Assembly: GCA_017430835.1 (NCBI GenBank)
Contig: JAFRMD010000152.1
Location: forward strand, 1-64,000
Source: Methanosphaera sp.
GTDB lineage: Archaea; Methanobacteriota; Methanobacteria; Methanobacteriales; Methanobacteriaceae
Length of the DNA: 64,000 nucleotides
Reading direction: 5' to 3'
The stretch's first letter is position 1. The number at the start of each line of letters is the position of its first letter. This document shows positions 27,675-37,266 of this stretch, one piece after another. A program made the translations under genes and the position numbers. Below the pieces are notes generated by a model that worked only from the letters and a program-made list of their open reading frames with translations, did not search any database and was not told where the DNA came from.

Positions 27675-28754
27675 TTATTTTTCAATAATTTGTTCTTCAA
27701 TTGCCATACCGAAGTGTCTTGCTCCATCAGTAAAGTAGGCGAGTATTTTGTCCCCAACTTTTAAATCAGCAACAGATATAGGTTCTCCTTTATCAGTTAC
27801 TAATCTTATGGTTTCAGCATTTTGTACTAGTGTTCTAATTTTTTTACCCTCATTTTCAGCTTCAATCATCAGTAATGGTCTTCTTTCAATTTTGGATCTT
27901 CCAATGATTGCAGTTTTTGCTTCACCTTTGCTGTTGATGGTTATTACTTCATCACCTGCTTCAAGTTCAGACAAGTATCTTGTTTTATTTCCGGGAGTCA
28001 TAACATATGCATGAACTGCTCCCGCATTAACTCTAAATGGACGAGAAGCAACATATTCACTTTCAAGAGATTCACTATGAACCATGAAGAGTCCTGATGC
28101 AAATGATCCAATAAGCATTCCTTCCCCAACTTCCATCATAGAACATGTATCTACACAAACTCGATCTCCAAGACCTACACTTTCAACCTTTGTCACATTA
28201 GCGACTTTAAGATCATATATTTCTTTGGAAGTTTTTTCGATAAGTTCTCCTAGTTTTCTTATTTCGTTTCCATCGTTTGAGGATAATAAAACTCCATCAG
28301 AACCATGTTCCATAGTTTCTAGTGCAAGTTTTGCTTCTTCATAATCTGGGACATCTACCATAATTTTAGAGTTTCTTTCTTGTAAACTAGCAATAATATT
28401 TTCTAAAGGTATAACTTTCCAGTTTTTACCTTTAAGAATTACATAATCAGCTATTGTACCAATTTTCGAAACTAACAATTCATCCTCTTTATTATTAATT
28501 TCAATATATACTGCTACTTCCTTTCCACTTTCCTGTGCTTTTTTAACTTCGGCTACTGATACTTTTTCATTAAATCCTAAAAGTAAAATGTCTGAATCTT
28601 TTTTATCAGAAACTATTTTAACGTTTCCTAAATCTTTGATAGTATCTGCATTATCAAAGTCCATAATATATTCAAATCCAGATTCTAAAGCACTTACTAT
28701 AGCATCTTTACGATCATTCCAAGTACCTTTTGGTCTTATCCATGCAAATTTCAT
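27675..28754 (-). CDS. aroB': 3-Dehydroquinate synthase II
   Basis: NAD-dependent archaeal enzyme (about 359 residues), unrelated to bacterial AroB. It oxidatively deaminates and cyclises 2-amino-3,7-dideoxy-D-threo-hept-6-ulosonate to 3-dehydroquinate, second step of the archaeal aromatic pathway. MKFAWIRPKGTWNDRK at the N-terminus, GDRVCVDTCSMMEVGEGMLIG and RPFRVNAGAVHAYV are family signatures. I start it at ATG 28754, nine bases after AGGAAG; ATG 28763 abuts that site. It follows the gene for the preceding step by 14 bases, so the two form an operon. Confidence 0.93.
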   Translation of the reverse strand: MKFAWIRPKGTWNDRKDAIVSALESGFEYIMDFDNADTIKDLGNVKIVSDKKDSDILLLGFNEKVSVAEVKKAQESGKEVAVYIEINNKEDELLVSKIGTIADYVILKGKNWKVIPLENIIASLQERNSKIMVDVPDYEEAKLALETMEHGSDGVLLSSNDGNEIRKLGELIEKTSKEIYDLKVANVTKVESVGLGDRVCVDTCSMMEVGEGMLIGSFASGLFMVHSESLESEYVASRPFRVNAGAVHAYVMTPGNKTRYLSELEAGDEVITINSKGEAKTAIIGRSKIERRPLLMIEAENEGKKIRTLVQNAETIRLVTDKGEPISVADLKVGDKILAYFTDGARHFGMAIEEQIIEK

Positions 28755-28768
28755 ATCTTTCATCTTCC

Positions 28769-29563
28769 TTAGTTTTCCATAATTTTTAAAGCTTCTTCAG
28801 GACTCATTCTGTTATGTATAATTTCAACTAATGCTCTTGTAGTTTTTGCAGGATCTTTTGATTGGAATACGTTTCTTCCTATAGCTACTCCTGCTCCACC
28901 AACTTCTATTGCTTCATCTACCATTTGCAATAATTGAAGATCCGTTTCTATTTTAGGTCCTCCAGCAATAATAACCGGAACAGGACATCCATCAACTACT
29001 TCTTTGAATGTGTCAGGGTCACCAGTATAATTTGTTTTTACAATATCTGCACCTAATTCTGCACCTGCTCTTGCAGCAAGTTTAACTACTTCTGGGTCAT
29101 GTTCATCATCGATTTTAGGTCCTCGTGGATACATCATTGCAAGAAGGGGCATTCCCCATTTGTCACATTCTTCTGCAATTTTTCCGGTTGTTTTTAACAT
29201 TTCAGGTTCTTTTTCTGATCCAATGTTTACGTGTACACTCACTGCATCTGCACCTAATTGTAATGCTTTTTCTACACTGGTTACTTGTACTTTATGGTAT
29301 GGATCTACACTTAAATCAGTACTTGCTGATAAGTGCAATATTAATCCAATGTCTTTACCATATCCTCTGTGACCATTTTTTACCATACCTTTATGCATGA
29401 GTACTGCATTTGCTCCACCACTTGCTACTGAATCAATGGTTTTGGACATGTTTATAAGTCCTGGTATTGGTCCACCAGATATTCCATGATCCATTGGTGC
29501 AATAACGCATTTTCCTGTTTTACGATTAATAATTCTTTCAATTCTTATTTTTTTTCCAATCAT
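28769..29563 (-). CDS. aroA': 2-Amino-3,7-dideoxy-D-threo-hept-6-ulosonate synthase
   Basis: Class I aldolase-like enzyme of 264 residues that condenses L-aspartate semialdehyde with a C6 deoxyketohexose phosphate to begin archaeal aromatic synthesis. [18 protein letters not shown] is the family N-terminus. The Schiff-base lysine lies in [12 protein letters not shown], and PVIIAGGPK is a phosphate-binding loop. AGGGAT precedes the ATG. Its substrate aspartate semialdehyde is the product of asd, also in this window (43607-44659). Confidence 0.93.
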   Translation of the reverse strand: MIGKKIRIERIINRKTGKCVIAPMDHGISGGPIPGLINMSKTIDSVASGGANAVLMHKGMVKNGHRGYGKDIGLILHLSASTDLSVDPYHKVQVTSVEKALQLGADAVSVHVNIGSEKEPEMLKTTGKIAEECDKWGMPLLAMMYPRGPKIDDEHDPEVVKLAARAGAELGADIVKTNYTGDPDTFKEVVDGCPVPVIIAGGPKIETDLQLLQMVDEAIEVGGAGVAIGRNVFQSKDPAKTTRALVEIIHNRMSPEEALKIMEN

Positions 29564-29742
29564 GATATCCCTTTAAATGTAATTAATTTCAAATTAAATT
29601 TTTTTTTTAAACTATAATAATAAAATGTATGTATTAATTCCTTTAAACATCTTTTTATAATTTAACTATTTTATGTTAAATATTGATTTTATTATTTAAA
29701 AACCTTTAAAATTGTTTATTATTTAAATAATTATTAATTATT

Positions 29743-30270
29743 TCATAATTTATCTGACCATATTTTTAATTCCTTCAAATTATCTGGAATAATATTGTCT
29801 GCCGATGATTCAAGATAACCTTCTTTTGAAACAATCTTTTCATGTGACTTTGAGCTGTTAATAAAATCTATCAAACCCCTATTTCTAATTAAGGTAATCC
29901 TTGGTTTTAATACAGAAGACCATATGAAAAATACTTTAAAAACAGTGTCTGGATGATAACCTCCACCCAAATCAACACACAACACATCAATTTTTCCATG
30001 ATTATTTACAAAGTCATATAAAACTTCTTCGTTACGAACATCTGCATTGAAAAATTCAATATTGTTGTATTCAATACCAAGAGAAGCCATAGCTTCAACA
30101 CTTTCAGGACTATTGTCGAATGCATAAACAGTACCATCTTCATTGAGTCTTGAAATAATCTTGGTTGAAGTTCCAATATGACAACCAATTTCAACCACAT
30201 TATCCAGTAATTTGATATTATTTATCATATCCTCCTGATATTGATGTCTATCATAACTAAGAAGAATCAT
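29743..30270 (-). CDS. SAM-dependent methyltransferase-like protein
   Basis: Protein of 175 residues with a Rossmann methyltransferase fold. VVEIGCHIGTSTKII (about 25-39) is the SAM loop, VYAFDNSPESVE the acidic second strand, and DVLCVDLGGGYHP the motif IV region. The substrate is not recognisable; related archaeal proteins are annotated only as methyltransferases. Its start overlaps the end of the flavoprotein gene by 14 bases and carries a GAGAGG site, so it is co-transcribed with it. Confidence 0.7.
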   Translation of the reverse strand: MILLSYDRHQYQEDMINNIKLLDNVVEIGCHIGTSTKIISRLNEDGTVYAFDNSPESVEAMASLGIEYNNIEFFNADVRNEEVLYDFVNNHGKIDVLCVDLGGGYHPDTVFKVFFIWSSVLKPRITLIRNRGLIDFINSSKSHEKIVSKEGYLESSADNIIPDNLKELKIWSDKL

Positions 30271-31501
30271 GTTTTAACCTCTCATTAATACTTAAAGCTG
30301 CAAGAACTCCTGTTGAATAAGCTTGTTGAAGATTATATCCTCCACAAATTCCACAACCTTCAATAAGTTCACCTGTAATATACAGACTCGGAACAACTTT
30401 TGATTCAAAAGTGTCAGGATTAATCTCCTTTCTGTTTATTCCACTGTTAGTAACAAAAGATTCATCTTCCAATACTTTTTTAACAGTTAAAGATGTTCTT
30501 TTAAGGTTTTCTTTTATCTTATTTCTTTCCTTTTTAGAAATTTGATTTAATATTTTATCACAATCAATATCTAAATGTTTTAAAAATTCTCTGCTCATCC
30601 TTTTAGGAAGGAAGTTATGTATATATGTTTTAATTGTTTTGTTGCTGTTATTTGAAAAGTCCTTGATTAATTTTTGATCAAGTTCATCATAGGAATAATT
30701 CTTACAGAAATCCAAATTCATTACAACTCTTTCATCTTTTCGCAAATGTTTTTCTATTAACATACTATTGTCTAATATGGGAAATCCGCTAATTCCATTA
30801 TGAGTAAATATAATAGAACCTTCATCTTTAACCAAAGATTTTTTGTTGGATTTGAGTTCTAAATTAACATTAATGCTTATTCCTTGTAAATTGCTAATCC
30901 ATTTTTCTTCAATTTCAATGGGTGATAAGCCACCCATTGAATCGCTGACATTATGTCCTAATTTCTTAGCAAATCTAAAACCGTCACCATCAGAACCAGT
31001 TTCAGGATAAGCAGTTCCACCAGTAGAAAGTATAACATATTTGCTTTTAATTCTTTGCTTATTGTAGGTGATGATAAAATGTTCTTTTTCTTTTTCAATA
31101 TTTTCAACAGGGGAATTTAATTCATAATTAGTTTCAGATTCATTTAATAATTTAATCAATGTTTTTTGCACGCTTTGAGATTTGTCACTTAATGGGAACA
31201 CTCTATTGTCCTCTTCAATTTTAGTTTTACAGCCATTGTCTTCTAATAATTTAATTATATCCTTATTGAAGAAATTGGTGAATGCTGTTCTAAAATATTT
31301 TCCAGAATTATAGTAATTATTCATATAATCCTCAAAAGAACTATTATTCGTAAGATTACATCTTCCGCCTCCAGTTATAAGTAATTTTTTACAAAAAATA
31401 TCATTTTTTTCCAGAAGAAGACTGTTCTTATCATTTAAATAAATTGAAGCTAATATTCCACTAGAACCTCCTCCGATAATAACTGTAGTATGTGTTTTCA
31501 T
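30257..31501 (-). CDS. HI0933-family FAD-dependent oxidoreductase
   Basis: Flavoprotein of about 414 residues. VIIGGGSSGILASIYL binds FAD at the N-terminus. LITGGGRCNLTNNS is the hallmark of the HI0933/YhiN family, ILSTGGTAYPETGSDGDGF is the second family block, and GELIEGCGICGGYNLQQAYSTG closes the FAD domain. The physiological reaction is unknown. ATG 31501 is well spaced from AGGATG; an upstream in-frame ATG is at 31510. It is followed by the methyltransferase gene with a 14-base overlap. Confidence 0.85.
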   Translation of the reverse strand: MKTHTTVIIGGGSSGILASIYLNDKNSLLLEKNDIFCKKLLITGGGRCNLTNNSSFEDYMNNYYNSGKYFRTAFTNFFNKDIIKLLEDNGCKTKIEEDNRVFPLSDKSQSVQKTLIKLLNESETNYELNSPVENIEKEKEHFIITYNKQRIKSKYVILSTGGTAYPETGSDGDGFRFAKKLGHNVSDSMGGLSPIEIEEKWISNLQGISINVNLELKSNKKSLVKDEGSIIFTHNGISGFPILDNSMLIEKHLRKDERVVMNLDFCKNYSYDELDQKLIKDFSNNSNKTIKTYIHNFLPKRMSREFLKHLDIDCDKILNQISKKERNKIKENLKRTSLTVKKVLEDESFVTNSGINRKEINPDTFESKVVPSLYITGELIEGCGICGGYNLQQAYSTGVLAALSINERLKHDSS

Positions 31502-31606
31502 TATTTTCATCCTTTAGTTCTATTTATTATTTCTTGTTTTAGTTTTAAAAATTAAAAAAAAGTAATAACTACAGGCGTATATAGTTATTATTAAAAATTT
31601 TGGAGT

Positions 31607-32185
31607 TCAATGGTCTAAATTCAACATTACATGGTATATGCGTTGGAATACTGTGATGTAACTTAATAAGGTTAAGATGCCTATTGTTAAAGACATTATG
31701 TTATGTGATCCTCCAAATAATGAAGCTAATAATGATCCAATAACAATAATTAATAACCTTTCAGCTCTTTCTGCTATGCCTACTGAACATTTAACTCCTT
31801 CTTGTTCTGCTCTTGAACGAACATAACTTACAGTTAATGATGAATGAATTGCTAATGCTCCAAGAATAGGATTTATGAATCCACTATACATAATTCCAAT
31901 AATTATAGCAGCGTCTGCAAAACGATCACAGGTAGAATCTAGAAATCCTCCAAATTTGGTTCTACGATTTTGTGAACGTGCTATTGCACCATCAATTATG
32001 TCACAAAATCCACTAATAATTATAAACAATGCTCCTGCAGTTAAATTTCCTGAAGCAAATAATACTCCTGAAAAGATACTTATGAATAAACCAATTATTG
32101 TGACAATATTTGGGTTAACTCCTATCTTTCCACCTATTTGTTCAGTAATTTTATTGGTCTGTGGTCGTAATTTATCATTTAGCAT
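31607..32185 (-). CDS. Archaetidylinositol phosphate synthase (CDP-alcohol phosphatidyltransferase family)
   Basis: Membrane enzyme of 192 residues that transfers the archaetidyl group from CDP-archaeol to inositol phosphate. The full CDP-alcohol signature is present: DIIDGAIAR, then GGFLDSTCDRFAD, giving the four Asp that bind metals. The open frame extends to 32311, but that extension would run through the promoter and start of the divergent sua5 gene. The homologous part begins at MLNDKLRPQTNK, so I start at ATG 32185, with a TATATA box about 26 bases upstream and no Shine-Dalgarno. Confidence 0.88.
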   Translation of the reverse strand: MLNDKLRPQTNKITEQIGGKIGVNPNIVTIIGLFISIFSGVLFASGNLTAGALFIIISGFCDIIDGAIARSQNRRTKFGGFLDSTCDRFADAAIIIGIMYSGFINPILGALAIHSSLTVSYVRSRAEQEGVKCSVGIAERAERLLIIVIGSLLASLFGGSHNIMSLTIGILTLLSYITVFQRIYHVMLNLDH

Positions 32186-32249
32186 AATGTTATATTTATA
32201 AATTAAAATATATAATTGTATATATAAATAATCTTGAAAATTTGATACA
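32186..32249. promoter_or_regulatory. Compact bidirectional promoter between archaetidylinositol phosphate synthase and sua5
   Basis: Only 64 bases separate the two divergent starts. For the plus gene, TATATAAATA (32219-32228) is about 27 bases before ATG 32250. For the minus gene, a TATATA run centred near 32211 is about 26 bases before ATG 32185. Neither start has a ribosome-binding site, so both transcripts are probably leaderless. Confidence 0.5.
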
Positions 32250-32867
32250 ATGAACATTTTAAAATATAGTACCCACAATGATTTAAATGATATTATTGAA
32301 CATTTAAACAATGGAAAAATAATAGTTTATCCAACAGACACTATTTATGGTATTGGTGCCAATATTAATAATCAAAATGCTATAAAAAATGTTTTTATTT
32401 CTAAAAATAGGCCTTTCACTAAAGCATTGTCAGTATGTTTTCATGATTATAACCAACTTAAAGATTATGTTGTTTTGGATAAAAACAGGAGCAATATCAT
32501 AAAAAAATTATTGCCTGGACCATATACATTATTGTTAAACAAAAAAAGCAAGGTGGATCCATTAATTACTGCAAATTCAAACATTATTGGAGTCAGAATT
32601 CCTGATAATGAAATATGTTTTAAATTAACTCGAGATTTTCCAATTACAACCACTAGTGCAAATGTAACCAATAAATCAACACCAGATAATATCGAAGAAA
32701 TAAAAAAACAATTAAATAACAAAATACATACTTATATTGACGTGGGTAAATTAGAAAAAAATAAAGCATCTACTATAATTGATTTAACACAAAATAAACC
32801 CAAGATAATAAGGGAAGGAATTTATAATAAAAATCTTTTAGATGAAATATTGAAAATCAATTTATAA
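32250..32867 (+). CDS. sua5: L-threonylcarbamoyladenylate synthase (Sua5/YrdC)
   Basis: Protein of 205 residues that makes threonylcarbamoyl-AMP from threonine, bicarbonate and ATP, for t6A37 modification of ANN-decoding tRNAs. GKIIVYPTDTIYGIGANI is the family N-terminus, KNRPFTKALSVCFHD the nucleotide pocket, and ITTTSANVTNKSTP the late signature. It is a short version without the C-terminal Sua5 domain, as in YrdC. Leaderless start with a TATA box 27 bases upstream. Confidence 0.92.
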   Translation: MNILKYSTHNDLNDIIEHLNNGKIIVYPTDTIYGIGANINNQNAIKNVFISKNRPFTKALSVCFHDYNQLKDYVVLDKNRSNIIKKLLPGPYTLLLNKKSKVDPLITANSNIIGVRIPDNEICFKLTRDFPITTTSANVTNKSTPDNIEEIKKQLNNKIHTYIDVGKLEKNKASTIIDLTQNKPKIIREGIYNKNLLDEILKINL

Positions 32868-32904
32868 TAATATGAATTAATACTAATAATAAGGAAGGTG
32901 TCTT

Positions 32905-33219
32905 ATGTCAGTGACAGATAAATTAGGTCGAGAAATTGAAATAGGTTCTTACATTATTTACACAAACGTTGGAACCATAGGTGAAGTATTGGACATCAGA
33001 ACCGATGAAAATGGTTCATGGGTACAAATAGCTAAAAATGAATTAACAAAACTATGGTACAATACAGATTACGTAGAACTAACCGATGAAAAATACGTTA
33101 AAAAATTTGATAAAGATGAAGATGGTAATGATAAAGAATTATCTGCTGATGAATTAAAAGAAAAAATTAAACGAGAAATTTCAGCAGAAATGGGTGAAGG
33201 AGCAGTAGGAGGAGGATAA
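32905..33219 (+). CDS. DUF2098 family protein
   Basis: Small protein of 104 residues recognised as DUF2098, a family seen in methanogens. The first 65 residues (GREIEIGSYIIYTNVGTIGE, then GSWVQIAKNELTKLWYNTDY) look like a small SH3-like beta-barrel. The rest is an acidic/basic helix and a Gly-rich end. GGAAGGTG precedes the ATG. Function unknown; it follows sua5 by 37 bases and may share its transcript. Confidence 0.78.
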   Translation: MSVTDKLGREIEIGSYIIYTNVGTIGEVLDIRTDENGSWVQIAKNELTKLWYNTDYVELTDEKYVKKFDKDEDGNDKELSADELKEKIKREISAEMGEGAVGGG

Positions 33220-33226
33220 TACTCTC

Positions 33227-33589
33227 CTACATTATATTTCTTCTGATTTGGCTAAAAACTTTTTCTTTTTTATTATTATACTTGTAATTAACCATTTTAC
33301 TTTTTCTATCAATCTTTTTATTTAGTTTATATAATTCAACATCAATAGAGTGATAAGTTTTATTAAAATTTCGTTGTAAATCTGAATTTAACATGTCTTT
33401 GGAATCAATCAAATCATGATAAGCTACTCCAAGTCCAGTGTTTGTTATCATATTTTCAATTTTATACTTTTCACTTTTAAGTTTTTTATTTAAATCGTTA
33501 ATTTCTTTTTGTACTAATTCATCATGAAGTAGTTTATTTTTATTTATTTTTTCTTCGAAAATGTCTTTTACTTTTGTCATAACAATCAT
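33227..33589 (-). CDS. Small charged coiled-coil protein of unknown function
   Basis: Protein of 120 residues, nearly all predicted helix with alternating Lys/Glu/Asn and Leu/Ile heptads; no signal peptide and no family recognised. Its ATG overlaps the UPF0305 stop by four bases (ATGA), so it is translated as part of the hel308-UPF0305 operon. It is last in that operon and converges with the DUF2098 gene, leaving seven bases between their ends. Confidence 0.6.
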   Translation of the reverse strand: MIVMTKVKDIFEEKINKNKLLHDELVQKEINDLNKKLKSEKYKIENMITNTGLGVAYHDLIDSKDMLNSDLQRNFNKTYHSIDVELYKLNKKIDRKSKMVNYKYNNKKEKVFSQIRRNIM

Positions 33590-34068
33590 TCCGTTACTTT
33601 AGCAATACAATACTTACATAATGCTTTCTTATTGTTTATATGGAACTTTTTTATAGGGCAATAATAGTCATTTCCATCAAAGTAAATACTTTTAAGTCCA
33701 GGAAACGTGGTATTTGGTGTGTGTATTGGCTCCTCTAAAAGATATGTAGTGTAAATTGCTATAATATTCAAGATATGGTTTCTTTTATTTTTATCATTTT
33801 TTAATATTTGGTTAATATTTTCTATTTCTTCTTTTTTAAGTTTTCCTTTATAAGTTGAAGTATCATTTTTTAACATTATAAACCTATTCATTATAACGTT
33901 TAAAACAGATTCGGTATGTTTTTTACGATATTCTCTCGGTAAATATTTATTATCTTCATTAAATTGATAAGATAATTCATATAATTCTTCTAAAGAAATA
34001 TCATTCACGATTTCTTTAATAATGGATTTTAATTCATTTAGACTTATATCTTCATGAAGTTCCATCAT
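33586..34068 (-). CDS. UPF0305 / DUF2115 family protein
   Basis: Protein of 160 residues. A helical N-terminal part (HEDISLNELKSIIKEIVND, EYRKKHTESV) leads into the family-typical end: HTPNTTFPGL, DYYCPIKK, then CKYCIAKV. The three cysteines (CP and CKYC) suggest a small metal-binding site. I recognise UPF0305 (DUF2115), known from methanogens, with no assigned function. AGGAG precedes the ATG. It follows hel308 by 18 bases, so a link with DNA repair is possible by association only. Confidence 0.78.
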   Translation of the reverse strand: MMELHEDISLNELKSIIKEIVNDISLEELYELSYQFNEDNKYLPREYRKKHTESVLNVIMNRFIMLKNDTSTYKGKLKKEEIENINQILKNDKNKRNHILNIIAIYTTYLLEEPIHTPNTTFPGLKSIYFDGNDYYCPIKKFHINNKKALCKYCIAKVTE

Positions 34069-34086
34069 ATTAATCTCCTTTATAGG

Positions 34087-36171
34087 TTATTCCTTATTTT
34101 TATAAAATTCAACAATGTTGGCTGCAGTTTTTTCACCAATTCCATCAATTTTTGTTAATTCATCAGCGGTAGCATAAGACAAATTACTTCCGAATACGTC
34201 AATTAAAGCACGTGCTCTTTGACGACCAAGTCTTTTAATTCCAATAACTAATGGTAATAATTCTTCTTTCACACCATAATATAATCTTGAACTAAGTTTG
34301 TCAATTTCATTAAGGAACTTGTAATTACCTAATACTTCACAAATATCATAGAAGTATTTAACTAAATTAGCCGCTTCATAACTTGCACGCCTTGTAGAAG
34401 CAGCATATACTTTTAAATAGTTTTCAATTTCAAATTCTCTTTTTTCATTTATCCATTCAAGTAAGCTGGCTGCTGTTGATTCATTATTTTGTATAAAACT
34501 GACAAAGACTCCCTGTGAACTAAGTACTTCCTTAATATTTTCTTTGTTTGCTTTAAATTTAGTGTTGATTTTAGGCATATCTGGAGTTTTTGATATTTCG
34601 TAAATTAATGATCCTACATTGAATTCATTGCCCATCATGGTAGAATAATCTTTTAGTTTAACTGCTGTTTTAACTGCGTAATTGTTTCTTGAAATTAATG
34701 TACCAAATGGTGTAGGTTGGAGCCCTGATGGTGTAACTCTTAAGATTCCATTTTGGATAAGATATTCCAGTGCACTAGAAATTTCGTATTTGATTGATTC
34801 ATCCGAAAATCCGAAACTCATGGTATTATAGGTATGTGAAATCTGAAATCCATAAAATGTCTTATTAAAGAAGTCAATCAGTTCTTCAATATCCTTGGCA
34901 AAACCACTGGAAACTTGGGTAATTATTTGTTTTAACACAGCATCCTCATTATCTATAAGTTTTGAATTGGTAACCTCTATTTCACCATGTACATAGAAAT
35001 CATCTAAACTGAATGCTTCATCATAGGTTTTTGCTAATAAATATGAGTAACCCTCCGTATCAAAACCAGGCCTTCCAGCCCTACCAGACATTTGTTCGTA
35101 ATCAAATACGGGAATGTTTGTTTGACCTTGGTCAGTCCACCTATTATAATCTCTTATTACAACATTCTTTGATGGCAAATTTACTCCATACATTAAACTA
35201 GGTGTTGCAGTAATCATCAATAGGTTTCCTTTGACAAATTCTTCTTCAATAATTTCCTTTTGTTTGTCAAATAAGCCTGCATGATGAAAAGCTATACCAT
35301 TTTTAATGCAATCTGCTAATTTATAACATACTTCAGTTGGTTGGGAGTTATTTCTTTTTGGAACTTCAAGTATGTCCTCAGCAATATCTTTAAATATTTC
35401 TCTTTTACCGTCGGGAATATATCTTTCGATTTTTTTTGCCATGTTCTGAGCTAATGATTCGGTAAAACGTCGTGTTGAAACAAAGGTTAACATTTGGGAT
35501 GAATCGTTTAGTGTATCATTTAATATTTTAAACACTAAATTATTCTTATCTTTGGTTCCAAATTCTTCTGCACACAATACTTCTTTATGTAATGGTACAG
35601 GCCTGTAATCATGTGTAACTACTTCAGCTTCTAACCAATGGGCCATTTCATCCATATTTTGTAAAGTAGCAGATAAAGCAATAATTCGTATTCCCTTGTT
35701 TTGCTCTTTAATTCTAGTAATTGCACATTCAATTGTTGGCCCTCTTGAGTAGTCACCAATCATGTGGAATTCATCTATAATCACCAAGTCAATTTCATTT
35801 AAAGTGTTTCTAGAAAATCGTGTAAGCGCATCAAATGATTCAAAAACCATCACTGATATATCACTTGCAGAGGGATGCTTTCCAACTTTAAATCCAAATT
35901 CTTCAAATACTTTAAATTCCTTGAATTTTTCGTTTTGTAAGGAGATTAAAGGTACTGCATATACTACTTTTCCTCCTTGCAACAGTACTTTAAGTGCAGC
36001 CAACACACCAAGTACAGTTTTTCCACTTGCAGTAGGGATGGAAATTATGAAATTGTCATTTGTTTCAATGTATCCTGAGTCTATAACTGCTTGTTGGGCT
36101 GGGTTGTATTCTTCAATATACGGATAACATTTTTTCATTATTTCCTCAATTTTAGGATCGATTTTGCTCAA
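34087..36171 (-). CDS. hel308: Hel308-type superfamily 2 DNA helicase
   Basis: ATP-dependent 3'-5' DNA helicase of 694 residues acting at stalled replication forks. Walker A is IPTASGKTVLG, motif II is DEFHMIGD (DEFH rather than the more common DEIH/DEVH), motif III is LSATLQN, and motif VI is QMSGRAGRPGFD. A winged helix follows, and the C-terminal helix-hairpin-helix (LTKIDGIGEKTAANIVEF) matches Hel308. The start is a TTG with AGGTGA four bases upstream, and it overlaps the stop of the preceding glycosyltransferase gene (TTGA). Confidence 0.93.
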   Translation of the reverse strand: MSKIDPKIEEIMKKCYPYIEEYNPAQQAVIDSGYIETNDNFIISIPTASGKTVLGVLAALKVLLQGGKVVYAVPLISLQNEKFKEFKVFEEFGFKVGKHPSASDISVMVFESFDALTRFSRNTLNEIDLVIIDEFHMIGDYSRGPTIECAITRIKEQNKGIRIIALSATLQNMDEMAHWLEAEVVTHDYRPVPLHKEVLCAEEFGTKDKNNLVFKILNDTLNDSSQMLTFVSTRRFTESLAQNMAKKIERYIPDGKREIFKDIAEDILEVPKRNNSQPTEVCYKLADCIKNGIAFHHAGLFDKQKEIIEEEFVKGNLLMITATPSLMYGVNLPSKNVVIRDYNRWTDQGQTNIPVFDYEQMSGRAGRPGFDTEGYSYLLAKTYDEAFSLDDFYVHGEIEVTNSKLIDNEDAVLKQIITQVSSGFAKDIEELIDFFNKTFYGFQISHTYNTMSFGFSDESIKYEISSALEYLIQNGILRVTPSGLQPTPFGTLISRNNYAVKTAVKLKDYSTMMGNEFNVGSLIYEISKTPDMPKINTKFKANKENIKEVLSSQGVFVSFIQNNESTAASLLEWINEKREFEIENYLKVYAASTRRASYEAANLVKYFYDICEVLGNYKFLNEIDKLSSRLYYGVKEELLPLVIGIKRLGRQRARALIDVFGSNLSYATADELTKIDGIGEKTAANIVEFYKNKE

Positions 36172-37247
36172 TGTTTCACCTCACCATTTTTTGTTAAATA
36201 AGGTATATGGATTTCAGAATATTTATTTATTACCAATTTTCTAGCATTTTTTCCCAGTGTTTCACGTTTAGATTCATCTGATACTAATTTATCTATAGCT
36301 TCGCAAAGTTTCTTAGAATTTTTTGCAGGTACTATTATTCCATTTTCGTTGTTTGTTATAACCTCTTTTATATTTCCAGTATCTGTTGAAATGAATGCTT
36401 TCTGACAACTCATGCTTTCTAATGCTACTATGCTTGCTCCTTCTGATATTGATGGAAGTACCATTATGTCTGATTCAGGTATTAGTAATTCAGGGGTGTT
36501 GGTTTTTCCCATTAGGTATGTGTCATTTAAATTGTGGGTGTCAATGTAGTTTTGCAACGATTCTTTTTCTGCACCGTCTCCATATATTAATAAAGTATAC
36601 TCTTCTTTAGAATACTGTTTGGCTTCTAGCAAATACTTTAAACCTTTTTGTTCTACTAAATTTCCTATAAACATTACGATGGGGGTTTTATATTCTTCTA
36701 ATATTTTATTCTTTCCTTGTTGTGGTTTGAACTTGTTGGTGTTTACTGTGTTTGGGGTAATTTCTGATTTTTTTTCCAAATTGTTGACACCTAAGTCAAT
36801 TGCTTTATCTTTCAATTTATCACTCACAAAATACAGGGCATCTGCTTTTTTTAATGTATATTTTATGAGGGGTCTAAGTAACTTGTTATTAGGTAGTATA
36901 TTTATGTCAGAACCATGAACTGTAATAATTTTTTTAGCCGGATTTTTTGTTAAAACACTCACTAGTCCTGGAGGAATAATATAATTGGCATGAATAATAT
37001 CAATGTCATGTTTTTTAACAATCTTTCTTAACATAAAATAACTGGAGATAATAAAACTTAAACCTCTTATTAAAGGAATATTGATACTATTGGCCTCATA
37101 AATATTTGAAGAAGAATCGCGGTCTTGTTTATAAGTTAAAATATAAACATCATGTCCTTCTTCACGAAGTTTATCCTCTAATTGTTTAGTATATGTAGCA
37201 ATTCCCCCTACTTGTGGGGGATATTGACCAACAATACAGATATTCAT
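36168..37247 (-). CDS. Family 4 glycosyltransferase
   Basis: GT-B fold retaining glycosyltransferase of about 359 residues. YPPQVGGIATYTKQL at the N-terminus is the acceptor-side glycine loop, IIHANYIIPPGL and ITVHGSDINIL are typical, and the C-terminal PSISEGASIVALESMSC holds the E-x7-E motif that binds the nucleotide sugar. ATG 37247, behind GAAGGGAC, fits the family start; the frame runs on to 37280. It sits between cbiD and hel308, unrelated in function, and overlaps hel308 by four bases. Its glycan is unknown. Confidence 0.88.
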   Translation of the reverse strand: MNICIVGQYPPQVGGIATYTKQLEDKLREEGHDVYILTYKQDRDSSSNIYEANSINIPLIRGLSFIISSYFMLRKIVKKHDIDIIHANYIIPPGLVSVLTKNPAKKIITVHGSDINILPNNKLLRPLIKYTLKKADALYFVSDKLKDKAIDLGVNNLEKKSEITPNTVNTNKFKPQQGKNKILEEYKTPIVMFIGNLVEQKGLKYLLEAKQYSKEEYTLLIYGDGAEKESLQNYIDTHNLNDTYLMGKTNTPELLIPESDIMVLPSISEGASIVALESMSCQKAFISTDTGNIKEVITNNENGIIVPAKNSKKLCEAIDKLVSDESKRETLGKNARKLVINKYSEIHIPYLTKNGEVKH

Positions 37248-37266
37248 AAAAGTCCCTTCTAAATAA

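Noticed and set aside
32186..32311. Longer start for the archaetidylinositol phosphate synthase gene
   Set aside because: The extra 42 residues are not homologous, look like translated promoter DNA, and would overlap the divergent sua5 start.
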